Origin: Malurus cyaneus samueli
Taxonomy: Eukaryota > Chordata > Aves > Passeriformes > Maluridae
DNA: 64,000 nt
Direction: 5' to 3'
Assembly (NCBI GenBank): GCA_009741485.1
Contig: CM019217.1
Coordinates: 43,683,279-43,747,278, forward strand
The first letter of the stretch is position 1; every line of letters begins with the position of its first letter. Positions 51,844 to 64,000 of the stretch are shown piece by piece. Position numbers and translations under genes: made by a program. Under the pieces are notes generated by a model that did not search any database, was not told the origin of the DNA, and worked only from the letters and a program-made list of their open reading frames with translations.

Positions 51844-51891
51844 CCTAGACCACTGACATATGGGTCCTGTTCCCTTCTACCCTGCACACTG
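51710..51891 (-). CDS. TRIM2: TRIM2 exon with start codon and first half of RING (CDS from 51843)
   Basis: Coding part 51843-51710 is 44 codons plus 2 nt: [20 protein letters not shown], then [10 protein letters not shown] and LPCLHTFCE. It supplies RING ligands C23, C26, C38, H40 and C43. The donor GTAAGT is at 51709-51704. The 5' edge at 51891 follows a pyrimidine-rich stretch ending CTGCAG and is the best acceptor by eye. An alternative AG lies at 51868-51867. Confidence 0.9.
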
Positions 51892-52980
51892 CTGCAGCGG
51901 GGTGGGGAAGAGAAGAAAAGAAGAAAAACGGCTTATAAACTCCACGAAATAACAAAATCATTGACTAATCCACTCATGTTTCATCCTTATGCAGGAATTC
52001 ATATTTCCTTATAAAACCAAAACAATGAAGAATTAAACTTCTAAAATGGTTTATCACTGATGAGAGCCAGAGAAACAGTCGACAACATCGACAACACCTC
52101 TGTCTGAGCATCCTGGAAAAGCATGCTGCCTCTGGACTGAAAGAGTTACAGGGCTGTCTGGTTTTAAAGAAATCCCATGATAAAAATGTTCTCGCGCCAG
52201 TAGGTTCAGCCAGTGCTAACAAACATCGGATTTCTTACATCTACAGTACCGCTGGCAAAATGTTTAAACTGGAACTGCACCAGCCAGTCAAATGGCTGCA
52301 TCACAGACAGAATTTGAAAATGGTTCACCTAACATTTTTTTTTCCCCTTGTTGGTGCTGGTATTGCCAAAATACCAGAGATTTTGACTCCAGGAAGCTCC
52401 CAAGAAGGAAGCTCCAGGACCAGCCAGCCCCTGGGAAGGGAATGCTCAAATTCTGCACCACCAATAGGGATGAGGTAGGCAAAATTAAAATCCTCATGAT
52501 TAATGAAACAGAGCAAAGAAAAGGCAACTGAGAGCCACCGGGAATCAGCAACGGTAGGGTGAAGGATACAGGAAGTGGATCCAAATAACAAATGCAAGAA
52601 GAATTTAATTCTAGGCAGAACTAGTAATAAGAATCATGTTCCCAGGACTGAGAATTCTTCATTACCTGACATATAAATCATGAAATAAAAGGCTAAGAGA
52701 AAAATATACTGACTGTTAGAATTAAAATCACAGGTTAAAGGGACGCCAGCAGGCTTGGAATATCTCCTGTCCTGGAACAAGGCATGGGGAGAGAAAAATT
52801 TAGGTTCTTTTCAGCTGGAGTTACAGATTATAGCCAACAGAATTAATATGTGAAAAGAGAAGACAAGAGGAAAAGGAAGGAAGCAGCCATAGCAAAAAGT
52901 AAACTGCTGCTAAAATAATTTAGGAAAACCTGGCAAGCAGAGTCCCTGGCAGGGTGGCCCAGCAAGAACTCCTCTCCATC

Positions 52981-53092
52981 AGCGCTTCCAGCAGGCTGTA
53001 GTGCCGGGGGGCGCAGGCGCGACTGTGGCAGCTCCGAGTCGTGCCAGACCTCCCGCACCCACAGCGGGACGGGGGCTCCTCTCCTCTGCGAG
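52981..53092 (-). promoter_or_regulatory. TRIM2: CpG-dense patch, candidate TRIM2 alternative promoter / first exon
   Basis: There are eleven CpGs in 112 bp, against nearly none in the surrounding kilobases. The patch lies about 1.1 kb upstream of the start-codon exon. On the minus strand it would read into the TRIM2 coding exons. No TATA box and no strong splice donor are evident, so exon status is unproven. Confidence 0.4.
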
Positions 53093-56000
53093 CTGCAAGC
53101 ACAGCTGGGCTCCTTCTCTGCAGGTACACTCCTGAGGGTCTATCTTCTTCCTAAACTATTTCTACCCTTTTTAGTCACCCATTTCAGACAATTTGAGATC
53201 TAGCTTGAGGGCAGCTCGGGCTTTCCAAGATAGAAACAACAAGCCCTCGGCTGATCACGCTTATTCAAAGGTCACTCAATTCCACAGTGATTTGCATGAC
53301 CTGCGTAGCGTTATCTTGTTAGTGTTACATTAGGTCTTCTTGCCGTGCCTGAATGAATGGCACACTAATCTGTCAGAGCTGAACCCATGCTGTTCTTCCT
53401 GAGCTGTGCATTTAGCCATACCCTTTCCTTACTACATTGAGCAAGGGGCTATTTCCAGGATAATGACAGTGATTATGGATCATAAGTCAGCTGTGCTGAC
53501 TTCCCTGCTAACAGGTTCCTGGGGCATCGCCTCTGTGTTAGCAAATACAGCAGCATAAAGTTATTCACAATTCAAATACTCAACAGCAGCAACTGGCATT
53601 TAACTCAATGGAAAACACTTATGGCAGGCTCTTTTGTTTCCTCTTTTTCCCAAGGAAGGGAAAACTGCAGTGATAGAAATTGCTGTATTACTCATAAAAT
53701 ACCATGTTTGTTCATGACCCTAAAATGCATGGTTTCAGGATTTATAATATTTGCATGTTTTTTTAATCTTGTAAAATATTCTTTTAAAATTTCTTTCCCC
53801 ATAGTAAGGTAAAATATGAGTATTACATAAACACATTTTTTTTTTCCTATTTAAATGCTATAAATCACACAGAATAAACCTTAGGAGATCAATTAGGAAA
53901 CCATGTTACTTACAAAAATCTTGAGTTAAAGGTGGCTTTACAAGAAGTGGAACCAAAATATCTGGCTTTCACAAAGCGGAATAGAAAGACCAAGAAATCA
54001 AATGCCCATTAACATATTCATACATTTGGCAGCTTAACATGCAGAACATCAGCAACATCTCCTTTCAAAAGGAGAATTCATTGCACCACCTACACAGCTG
54101 TGTTTGCCTCCCATTCTCCCTCCCCAAATGTTAGGGGCAGGAACCCAAACCAAACAGGGACGATAATCAGAAGTCAGAGGATTTCTTCTCAAAAGTACAG
54201 TTTCCAAATTGGACACACAAACAGTACAATTTTTTGTTGCAGACTGAACACAAACTACTAGGAAAACACTGTACTTAAGATATGAAAGAATAAGCCTCCT
54301 GTGAATGCTGCCTGTCATTTAACAGAAGAAAGTTCTCTAGCAACCAGGTATTTTCTGTATTTCATCTTTCCCTTTTCAAGTAGAGCTACACCAGCAAATA
54401 GTGCTTACACAAGAAAATCTGCTGCTGCCTGAAAAAAATACTATTGATTTAATCTGTTCTTCTTAATTTTTCACACTCCCCTGGTGCTGTGGCAAAATCA
54501 AGTAACTTTTACCATTTCATATACAAATCTCATGCCAACCACTTTATTTTTCAAATGTTCACACTTGAAGCTTTGTCAATGAAAGAAACCATTCATGATT
54601 CAGAAATAAAGTGCTTTTAATATTCTGTATTTTGTCTGAAATGCAGCAGGACATGACTGTCATTTATCCCCTGCGCTCACATAAATCAGATTTAAAACAT
54701 GCACCTGGAAATAGAATTTCATCTGTACATTTCAGGATTTGGCCACTACCTGGTACAACTTCTTGCACAAGTGGTTCGTTTAAAAAATCTTTTTAGTATG
54801 GGATTTGAAGGATTGTGCAGCCTCCCTAAGGCAACTCCACCTTTGATGTAATTTTGATGAATGTGATGTACCCATGAGAAGGATGATTTTGCCCATTTAC
54901 TCAATGCAAGCAACTGTACAATCAAAGACTAGTTGAGGAAAATCTAGAGATTTCAGACAACGTTTTTGAATTTCACCAGACAGTATTTTTTCTGATTTAC
55001 TGCTATGCTTGCAGAAACATAATTATTAAATGCATTAGCAGCAGAAAATTTTGCAAAGTAACACTGCTTTTACAAGAAATATGTTCTTTTTTTAGTAGCA
55101 TCTTCTAAGCTCAGAAATTGCCAGAACGCTTTTCAGAGGTTCATTATGTCTCACATCTAATAAAGAGCAGCAGAAGCACGAGCTTCAAAAAAGAGGCAAT
55201 CGCTTCTCACTATAGATACACTTTGTAATTTAAACTTGCAAAGCCAAAGGATTAAGATACGTTGCCCCAAACAAGACATAAGCCCCCACCCATTAATTTA
55301 TGACACACACAAACACTCAAACCCAAGTTCATGTTCGCTGAACCAAGTACAGGAAAGGGTTCTGAAATGTACATCCTTTGTCACCCTTGTGAGGCTCAAG
55401 GATCGCTATCTTCCCCAAAACAAACATTGCTCTTTTTCCTTCTGCTTGGAGATATGACCATAAATTTTCACTCAAAATACACTAGGCAGCAAAGAAAGGA
55501 GAAAACAATGGCTCTCTAAGCTAGCTTTGCCCCACTATGCATGCATGCCTTCAGGAATGAAAGCAGGGTGCGGCCCCACCCATATAAAAGGAACTTCCAA
55601 TAGCACTGGAAAAGGAGAAAAAGAAAAAAAAAAAAAGCACCTTAGGTACAGCAAATAACAGTTTCAGAAGAGTTGTTTCAGGTAAATAGAGGCATGTAAT
55701 AGAAAAGTGCACCCTTTCCACAGGTATCCTCAAATAAGCTCTGGAATTCCTGAAAATTCTCTATTAGTTTCCATGGCCCAGCCGAGAAAAAGGCATTGGG
55801 GAATCTTAAAACTGTTCACACAATTTTATTCTGAAAAGAGTAGAATTCTATGTTACTGATACACTACTATCTCTGAAATCCACCCAGCCAGAGCTGCAAC
55901 TAGCCTGAAAGTACAGCCTGAGGAGAACAAATTGCTTGCAGCTTGTTCATCCTCCTCTTATCAATGGTATTCACAACCTAGAGGGTCTATTCATGTACTG

Positions 56001-56929
56001 TGAATGAATAGGTTTCCAATGGCAACGTTTCCAAAGGAACAGTTAGGCCTCCAGAGCTGTAAGAAAGGGTGGGGAACCTCAATAATGTTGCTTCAAGGAC
56101 TGGCAGAGCTGAGGTTTAAAAGTCCTTAAAATAGACAGATCACCTGTCTACAGTCTGTAGGAATAAAGAAAAGATTCAAGCCAGGTCTAGCAGCAGCCCC
56201 CAGATTAGCCAATACTGAACACACTGAGCAAATTAATAATCAGAACCACCACACAGTCCACTTGTGTAAAAGGCTTGCTAAGCTAAATTTGCATTCCTTT
56301 CTCTCCCACTCTTGCAATCAGCTTAGTGCCTTGTTTAAAACACAGCAACCCTCTTCATTCTTACAGCATGCAGAAATGTAATGAACGATCGGGGGTCGAA
56401 ACGGGAGCAACCCAGCAGCAGCCACCAGGAATAACACTGAGCAAACTTGAGCATTTCAGACCTACCCATCTTTGTAGAAAAATAGCTTAATCAGTGCAGT
56501 GCTGAGGATAAAATCCTTGCAGGGACGGAGCTGCAGTTCCGCAGTAATCCAAACGAACAAACCATCATCTGTTAATATTTCAAGCCTCACGCATAAACCT
56601 GTTTAAGAATCCCTATCACAGCACAGTCATTATTAGATGCACAAGAGATTTTGTGCTCTAAGGAATGACGCTCCATGCCATGAAGAGGACAGGTGGAAAG
56701 AAAAATGAAAGAATAAGAGGAGGCCCAGTGAAGTCGTCATGAATTTTTTTTTCTCCCTGGGTCATTTACAAGTGTGAGACCCCTTCAGGATTCAAACCAA
56801 TCAATCTTTATTTAGCACATCTTTTTCTCACTCAGCCTGTGTAGAAAGACTGCAGCAAATGGTGCAAGGGATTGTGGGATGGGGATGCAGCAGAGAGCTG
56901 CAACCAGATTCGCTGGGTTATTTTTTTTT

Positions 56930-57080
56930 CCTCCCTACTCAGCAATCAGCTGTTCCGAGGCTCCGCGCAGGGCCATTGAATTTGGTCACCAGAATGTTAT
57001 TACAGGATTAGCAGGCGGAGACAGCTACCACTGTGCATCTGGCATGTCAATGTAGCTAAGAAATACATATGCAAATATTA
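56930..57080. promoter_or_regulatory. Possible regulatory element with octamer motif
   Basis: A mixed-composition block with the CpG-bearing GTTCCGAGGCTCCGCGCAGG at about 56952-56971 and an ATGCAAAT POU octamer at 57069-57076. Its appearance differs from the AT-rich surroundings. Function is a guess from composition and one motif. Confidence 0.25.
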
Positions 57081-60000
57081 CTCACAAATCGGAAAAAAAA
57101 CATTTAACTCCGAAGGAGAGAGTGAATATTACGTAACATCTATTACCAGGACAGTTGCCAGAGATAAAACAAAAGCACTTTCGTTTATAAAGAAGATAAA
57201 GTTCAACACTTCATGATTCCACTCTGATTTTTCCAGCACTCAGGGTATTTCTCGGAACATAATTCCTCCCTGCTCTGACTTTCAGAAGCAACAAAAGATC
57301 CCACAAACGTTCTTTGTCTCTCTCCAGATGTTTAAAGCAGAAGCAAAAAGCCTCTCCAGAAAACTGTGCTACTGACACATAAACCAGCAGCAGCTTCTAC
57401 TACAGAGCCCTGTATTTGCCTTGACTCAGTCTCAAGTTGGATATTCTAGTAAACTCATATTCAAGGAATTTAAGAATCAAGGCTAACAGACAGTTCAACT
57501 TTTCTACAGACATTAACGCAAAGGTGTATTACCACAGTTAATCTATTTACATGTGCAAAAATTTTTTAAAGCCACAGATCAGCTGTGATTTCAATAGGCT
57601 GTTACCAAAGAAATGAAAAATGTGGTGTCTGCTATTCCTCAGCAATGCAGAGAAGGTTGTTAAAAAGGTGCTTGTGAATACAGACACCCTGAAGTAAAGC
57701 AACACAGATTTAGCTTTGTCTTCCATTATAACAACTGGTGGGTTTTGCAGACAAGGTAGTATTTGCATCTCTAAATACAGTGTATCTTTTCTTTTGAAAA
57801 AACCAAATAGTATGCAAGTATTTCAGCTAACTGAGACTAACAAAGCTTCCCACAAATAAAAGAACACAAAGCTCCATTTGCATCAAGAAGCAAACACGTG
57901 GGGCTTAAATACTTTCTGTGCTACCCTGAGTTCATTAGGACAGATATAGTAATTTTAGAAGTTTAACATGTTGTCCTAAACTCTTTAAGCACAGTTTCCA
58001 GAATATAATATTTATTCCATTCTTGAATTGGGAGCTAAATAGTATTATTAATCATTTAGTACTGAAATGTAATCTAAATTCCTGTTAAAAATACAAATTC
58101 TGCATACATCCTTTACTTTCCTCTTGGCAATCATTTAGCCAGATCATTTCACGCATCAGGCAGACCCAGCCTCGTTTCCCTGGACAATGCCCACAGGCTA
58201 AAGGCATGTTGTAATCCAGTTTATAATCTGAAATGAAACAGGCAGTGTGTGTGCATGTATTAGGATTTAGGATGCCTGTGCCAAAATACTGCCCCTCTGA
58301 GAGAGAACAAGGTACGTTTCATTTTAGCTGCAATACTCAGGAGCAGCAGGCATCTCTACAGCAGGATTCAGAGTTACAAAAGGGTCAGAGATTTCAGGAA
58401 TGTTTTTGGAGAGGTGAGTTTTTATGTCTGGCATGGGGGTTTTTTGGTTTACTTTTTAAACTGTCTGATGAACAATGGATTTCACTCCCACAACAAGGAG
58501 ATCCAAGGCCTTTTGGTTTTGCCTCTGGAACAAAGACATTTAGAACAAAAATCAAGTAAGAAAATTCAGGAGTGGCACCCCCAGAACAGAAGCGGAAGAC
58601 TCTTGGACAGAAGCATGCAGAAATCACTCACTTGTTTGCTTTCCCTTGCTCATTTCAAACACCAAATTTATATACACTAAAACAGAATGACCACTATTAC
58701 ACAAATTACTATTTCCATTTACAGTCAATAGTAAGGACTACATACCCCTCAAAACAGAAGTGATCCCACAACATACCTCATGGCCAAAGGAGATTGCTGG
58801 AGCCACTCTCACAGGGACCTACACCTCCAAATGAGAAATTGCTTCAAAGTGCTCTTCTCTTATAATTAACTCTGAGAAGTTGCCTGCTGAAAATGAGCTG
58901 ATACTCCACAATCCTGCTTCTTCACAAATCAAAAATGTGCTACTGTGATAAGGAAAATGAGACAAAAAGCATAGCATTTCCCGAGATTTTTCTTGTTACA
59001 TGTTGGTATGTGAGTTTCTTCTCCTTAGTGAAGAGGAAATCGACTCACAGTTCAGTGAACAATCTTGCACTTTACCCCCATAGCAGTTACAACCGGACTC
59101 TTTCAAATGGTTTATTGTATGTGTATGTCTTTTGTGCTGGGAGATAGGAGTGGGGGTGGTCATTACGTGCTTTGTTTTGTTTGTTGTTTTTCTGTTTTTA
59201 TTTTAAAAAGAACAGGCTACTTTTCCTCGGGAATTTGTTACATTTCTTTGTTGCTGTTGACCTGTGTCACTGTTGACTAGTGAAGTAAGTTCTGGAGAAG
59301 AAAATACATAGTACATGCCCTTCATAATGCCATGGAAAAGTAATCTATCTCTTGTTGTCTTCCCCTGTAAATGTCCCGGGTTTTGAGTAACTTATTTTTT
59401 TCCATATTCCAAACACAACCTGAATTCACATTCTCAAGAAACCCACAAATAGTAGTCTACTAAAAAAAATGCAGTTAACTTACAGGTGATAGGTAGATAC
59501 TAATATGTCCCTTCTTAATATTAAGTCATCCCAACACTCCAAGTTAACATTGAAGTCTGTACTATAAACTGACTAAATGGAGAGTAGTCTAACTCACACT
59601 GCTGCACAAAAGAGATTTTAAGGCCAGCAGAAAAAAAGGATTGGGCTAGTTCAAACTAAATGACCAGCTAATACAGTCCTGGCAATTGAGGCTGACTGAA
59701 AAGTGAAAGATGTGAGAGACCAGAAACCAATTATCCAAAGCCAGCATGCTGGAAATGAGGATTAGTTTAGGAATACAAATACAGGAGAAGATGGGCTGTT
59801 ACAGCCATCAGCCAGCTCCACACAACCCTAATTTGACCCTGGTGCCAGGAGAGCATGTGGGGTAAAACAGCTGAGCTTTGCCATTGTGGGGCCTTAGTCT
59901 TTCTCATGAGCGAGTGGCCTTTACGTTTCCCCACCATGGCTTTGCACCCATGCAGACCCAGCAGCTTCCAGAGAGCAAGTGCAGCTTCCAGCCCTCACTG

Positions 60001-61366
60001 CACATCCTCCAATAGTCCAGGCTGTAGTTCACATTAGCTGAGAAGAGGAATAGCTTCCTCCCACTGTGGGTTTGTAGCCTCTGGGCATGTCTGCCCCAAA
60101 AACAGCTCTGCTAGGTCCTGCTTCCTCCCCACCAGCCACAGCCTTGAGCCATGGTCACTCCCTCATCTTATGATCCAGCAGAGCAGATGCATTTTCCCAA
60201 AGCTTGTGACCCGACACAAGGGATTTGTCATAGCCTGGGAGGCAAACAACTTGAAAGGTTTGCCTGGGATGTAATGCTGGGCTGCTGGAAGCTTTCCCAA
60301 CAGCCCAGCACCCCTCCTCCTATGGCTTTGCCACCTTCTTCTATTTCCTTCTACCTTCTGCTTATGCCTGGTTTAGCTTGCCAAGGCTGCGGCTTTTGCA
60401 GCACAACTGCAGCACGGCTGGGACAGCCTGGCCTCTCTGCTCCCTCTCTGCTCAGCCAACCTGAGCCTTTCTGGCAGCACTGAGCTTCCTGCTACTCTCC
60501 ACCACTGAAGCTGCAAGTCAGGCAGCACCACACACAAAGTGCTTTTCTTCCCTCTGCGTTATTTTTTCTCTTCCCCCTTTTGGGTATTTGCCATTGAGGT
60601 GGCACTGCAGTCACCAGAAACAAGCTCTGCATCCTGGCAGTCCTTCTGCACAGCAATGGGCTCACCCTCAGTACCACTGTCAGATGCAGATGTCAAAGAA
60701 TTAGGTTTCTTTTTAATATTTTCAATGGCAGGAATAACAGGAAGAGAGGCAACTGCTACAAAGTAAAGCCTTTCTTAATAGTGTCACATGTTTAATAATG
60801 TATTTTCCTTCTTCTAATCCTTTTTCCTTCTTCCTTTCCCCAGCTTGTAATCAAAGCTTACAAAAGGGTAAGCACCTGAAATATATGGGTGGACCTCTTA
60901 AGACATCAACATACTAATGCTTTATACTCCAGTTTGTAGAGGGAAGGTTATGGCTGGCATCTAATACCCACTCTTCTCTCTCCTCATCCCCACAACTTGT
61001 GTCTCTGCAGCACCCGTTCTCTACCACACTCTGGAGGTGAATAGACCTGCTTCTATCCCCAGAAACCCCATCTCCCAGGTGTCCTGCTCTTGGATGGAGA
61101 GGGGACTTGCTGGTGGCTGTGCTGCACACAACAAGGGACAAGTCTGGCAGGTTAGAGCTCATGGGATCACACAATCATCACTGAGATGTGATACCTACTT
61201 TAAGGCTGTTTGTCTGTCTGAGGTTTTCAGGACCTCATTTTGGATCAGGGCCTTGCACAACAAATTCCAAAACAGTTGGAGCACATAAAGTTTACTGCAC
61301 ATGCAAGGACAATGCATGAATGGACATCCATGAATCCCCAACCAAATATCACAAATTCTCACAAAT

Positions 61367-61403
61367 GAGATTTCAGAGAGAAGAATGAAATTTCAGAGAG
61401 AAG
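61367..61403. repeat. Short imperfect tandem duplication
   Basis: ATTTCAGAGAGAAG occurs twice, about 20 bp apart. It is a minor local duplication. Confidence 0.75.
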
Positions 61404-64000
61404 GGGTAGGAAATTAATGGGAAAGGGCACACCAGGGAAAATAATACAATAAAAGGGTCAGGTTAAATTACAGCATCAGAACTGTAATTTAGGGACTTTC
61501 CCATGTCTAAATAAAATGTCATATTCTCAGGTGAGTTCCTAAAAAAAATCTGCAGTGAGGTACATTGAAGTAATTATTTCAGGGGCCAGATGTTGTGCCA
61601 TCATAAGTAAGAGAATTTTAAATTGTACACTTGCCATCCAAAGCAGTGAGTCAGAGCATCTCTACTGAAAAAACCCTACCCTGACTACCTGTACTGTTAA
61701 TATTATCCTTACAACTGCACATTTTTTACTCTCTAGGTCTACCTATTTTGTGAACACTGACAGATCTCTGTTCAGCCTTTATAGGTACAAAGGATCAAAT
61801 AAAACAAAGCTGAACTGACAAATTTAAACTGCACATCAAACACTGCTGCTTCCATAAACATCTGCTGTGAAATGCTACTTGAAATAAAAGTGCTCCATGA
61901 AGACTCAATACTAATTACTGTTAACAATTCCAGGAGTAGGAGAACAGGCAATAAAGAAAAAAGGAGGTGGCTGAGCAGAAATGTATTTTGAAAGAGGTCC
62001 CTGCTCTTTTCTACATACTATTAGATATAAGATATGTTGAAAAATGCTCAAGGCATTTTCTTCAGAGCTGCTGAGCAACAGGAAAAAAATGTAAAAGCAA
62101 ACAGAAAATGCTTAGTACTTTTGTTACAGAACTGTGTGAAGAATCACATTCTTCTGACGACCACAGAAAAGATCCTCTGATGTTTCCATTTACTTCAGTA
62201 GGATTTTGGTGAACTAGCATGAAGCAAGGGAGAAGGCAGCACTCAGCAATCACACTAGCCACATAACTTTTTCACACAATTAACTTAAAGAGTGCCAACT
62301 TGTTAGAATTTTTTTCTTGCAGCCTTCAAAAATCCCACTTCCCATCAAATACAACATATGAAATACAAACCAGGAGGAAAACAACCAGAACACCTCAGGT
62401 GTCTCACAGCAAGAAACAGCAGAGAGAATCTAAGTATTAAAAAAGCAAACAATGGAGGCAGAAAGGGAAGGAATTATCATCTTCTCACTGCTAAAACATA
62501 TACTAAAAGAAGGACTAAGAAGGAAAGAGAAAAAAGAGCCCCTCTCCAGCATGTGAGCAGGCTGAAATAAGGCTCACATTCTCTGCAACACTCATATGTT
62601 TAAAATACAAAACACTGGTTGCTGCACCTCCATATTTACCTCAGCCGTTGAACAATACCCACCTCATTTTCTTGTCCATAGCCCAGCAGTGGTTACTTTC
62701 TATATCTGCCAAGTCTTCTTGGGAACCAAAATCTCTTTCAAAAACAAAGCAATATGTCTACACATTCACATTGTCCTTGGGTTCAGAGAAAACCTTGCTC
62801 AAGCGTTAAGTGGCAGGCAGAAGTTTACCCAGGCAGGCTCTTTACGTTGGCAAAAGTGCAACGCTGAGCTTTCCCAGCGAGTAGGTAAACATGTAGCTGT
62901 GTGCAGCAGGTAGTCTGGCAGCACCAGCAGTAGTGAGAAACAATGTCAGGGCAACCTTGGCAAGAGGAGCTCTGTGGGTTTTAACAATGGTTGTAGGCAC
63001 AGGAGCTGAACAGACCAAACAACCAGAACAAAAAGCCATCCACAGCTCTTGGTGGGAGCTCAAAGCACTCAGAGCCCGAGCGCGCCAGCTGTGACGCTTT
63101 GTCCTCCGTCGCTGCACTCACAGGGATACTCTATTTGATGTCCCAGCAGTCAGCTGCAGCAGTCCAAAACCTGGAAACACCCAGTGGCTGAACTTCACCC
63201 AGTAAACATGTCTTTCCAGTCCCAGCAAGGACACTCACTTGCTGATTGCATGCCAGCACGCCTATTTAAAGAACTGTTGTTATTGGAAATAGCTGAAACC
63301 TTTCTACAGCAGAGATTAAGTGCTCCCTGCATCTTGTGCCTTGCCTGCAGAAATGCATCCATTCCCAGCAAGCGCTTCCACAGCAGTTTTACCACAGTGA
63401 GATGTGTTATCTCTCTGCAAGACCCACCAAACCCATGAGTGGGCAGGATCTCCAGACAGTCCTACCGACCTCAGCCAGGTCCTACTCTGGCTCAGCCCAG
63501 GTTTTCCTCAAACCTTGTCCTTGAGGTACAAGGTTTTATATCAAAAAACAAAGTTCCCTACCTTCATCCTTCGTCTCTAAAAACAACTATCCTAAGATTT
63601 CTCTTAGACATCTATGGCAGGTTTAGGCCAGATGCCCAAGGCCCTTATGGGGCATTGCCAGGCTGCTCATAAGCAAATGCCCAGCTCTGATATAGGCTCA
63701 ATTTCTGAAAAAATTACATTCTCAGGAGACCTTGCACACACAGACCTGAATGAATATCAATCTGTTCATGTGACATCACAGCTTAGGAAGCAACAGCTAA
63801 TGAAAGAGGAGGAGAGCAGAACCACTCATACTCCACAATTTTAAGACTCTCCCAAGCTGAACTGGGATACACAGGACATTCATTTCTACATGAAAATACA
63901 TCCATTTTACTCTACAGGAAAACCAATATGTTTCTGTGTACATGAAAAGCAAATTAGGGGACATTGTACAAAACTATAATAGCCACTGGAATGCATCTGT

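Larger units (their letters stand above)
51892..64000 (-). other. TRIM2: TRIM2 upstream region / 5' intron(s), runs off the right edge
   Basis: Twelve kilobases of AT-rich sequence upstream of the first TRIM2 coding exon. TRIM2 in other vertebrates has alternative, widely spaced 5' exons, so this is probably intronic for longer transcripts. CpG-bearing patches at about 52981-53092, 56930-57080 and 63075-63112 are candidate first exons or promoters. Short open frames (such as 60151-60483 plus and 58233-58559 plus) have no recognisable domain. No CR1 copy is evident. Confidence 0.6.

Noticed and set aside
60151..60483. 110-codon plus-strand open frame in a moderately GC-rich stretch
   Set aside because: It has no domain, no splice partner and no conserved-looking motif. 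It is antisense to the TRIM2 upstream region and probably chance.
1..64000. tRNA or rRNA genes, CRISPR arrays, DNA transposons and endogenous viral elements
   Set aside because: I read through the window for cloverleaf-type sequences, regularly spaced repeats, terminal inverted repeats and retroviral motifs and found none that would stand up. Old, diverged copies could be missed by eye.

Overview
The window is vertebrate nuclear DNA, most likely from a bird. It is AT-rich and intron-dominated, with GT-AG splice sites. It carries several CR1 LINE 3' ends of the avian type and a few diverged MIR-like fragments, and no bacterial-type operons. Two protein-coding genes are recognisable, both on the minus strand and arranged head to tail as TRIM2 then MND1. 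As I recall it, mammals have the same order. No other confident protein gene, RNA gene or CRISPR array is visible.

Region by region, left to right: 1-7587 holds the 5' part of MND1 (coding exons 1-4, the first 92 residues); its later exons lie beyond the left edge. The MND1 start codon sits in a CpG-rich promoter at about 7.1-8.5 kb, which also contains a roughly 780-bp C-rich minisatellite. From 8.6 to about 12.8 kb is intergenic sequence with no supported gene. From about 12.9 to 17.1 kb is the probable long 3' UTR of TRIM2, including a CA microsatellite. From 17,100 to 51,843 lie all eleven coding exons of the short TRIM2 isoform. They join in phase into a 744-residue protein with RING, B-box 2, coiled coil, filamin repeat and six NHL repeats. 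From 51.9 to 64.0 kb is sequence upstream of the TRIM2 start codon, with three CpG-bearing patches that could be alternative first exons or promoters.

Functionally the neighbours look unrelated. TRIM2 is a RING E3 ubiquitin ligase known from neurons. MND1 is the partner of HOP2/PSMC3IP in meiotic strand exchange. No undescribed gene system was found. The most unusual element is the G-quadruplex-capable minisatellite directly upstream of MND1. Exon boundaries were read by eye from splice consensus and reading-frame continuity. UTR ends, promoters and repeat edges are approximate.
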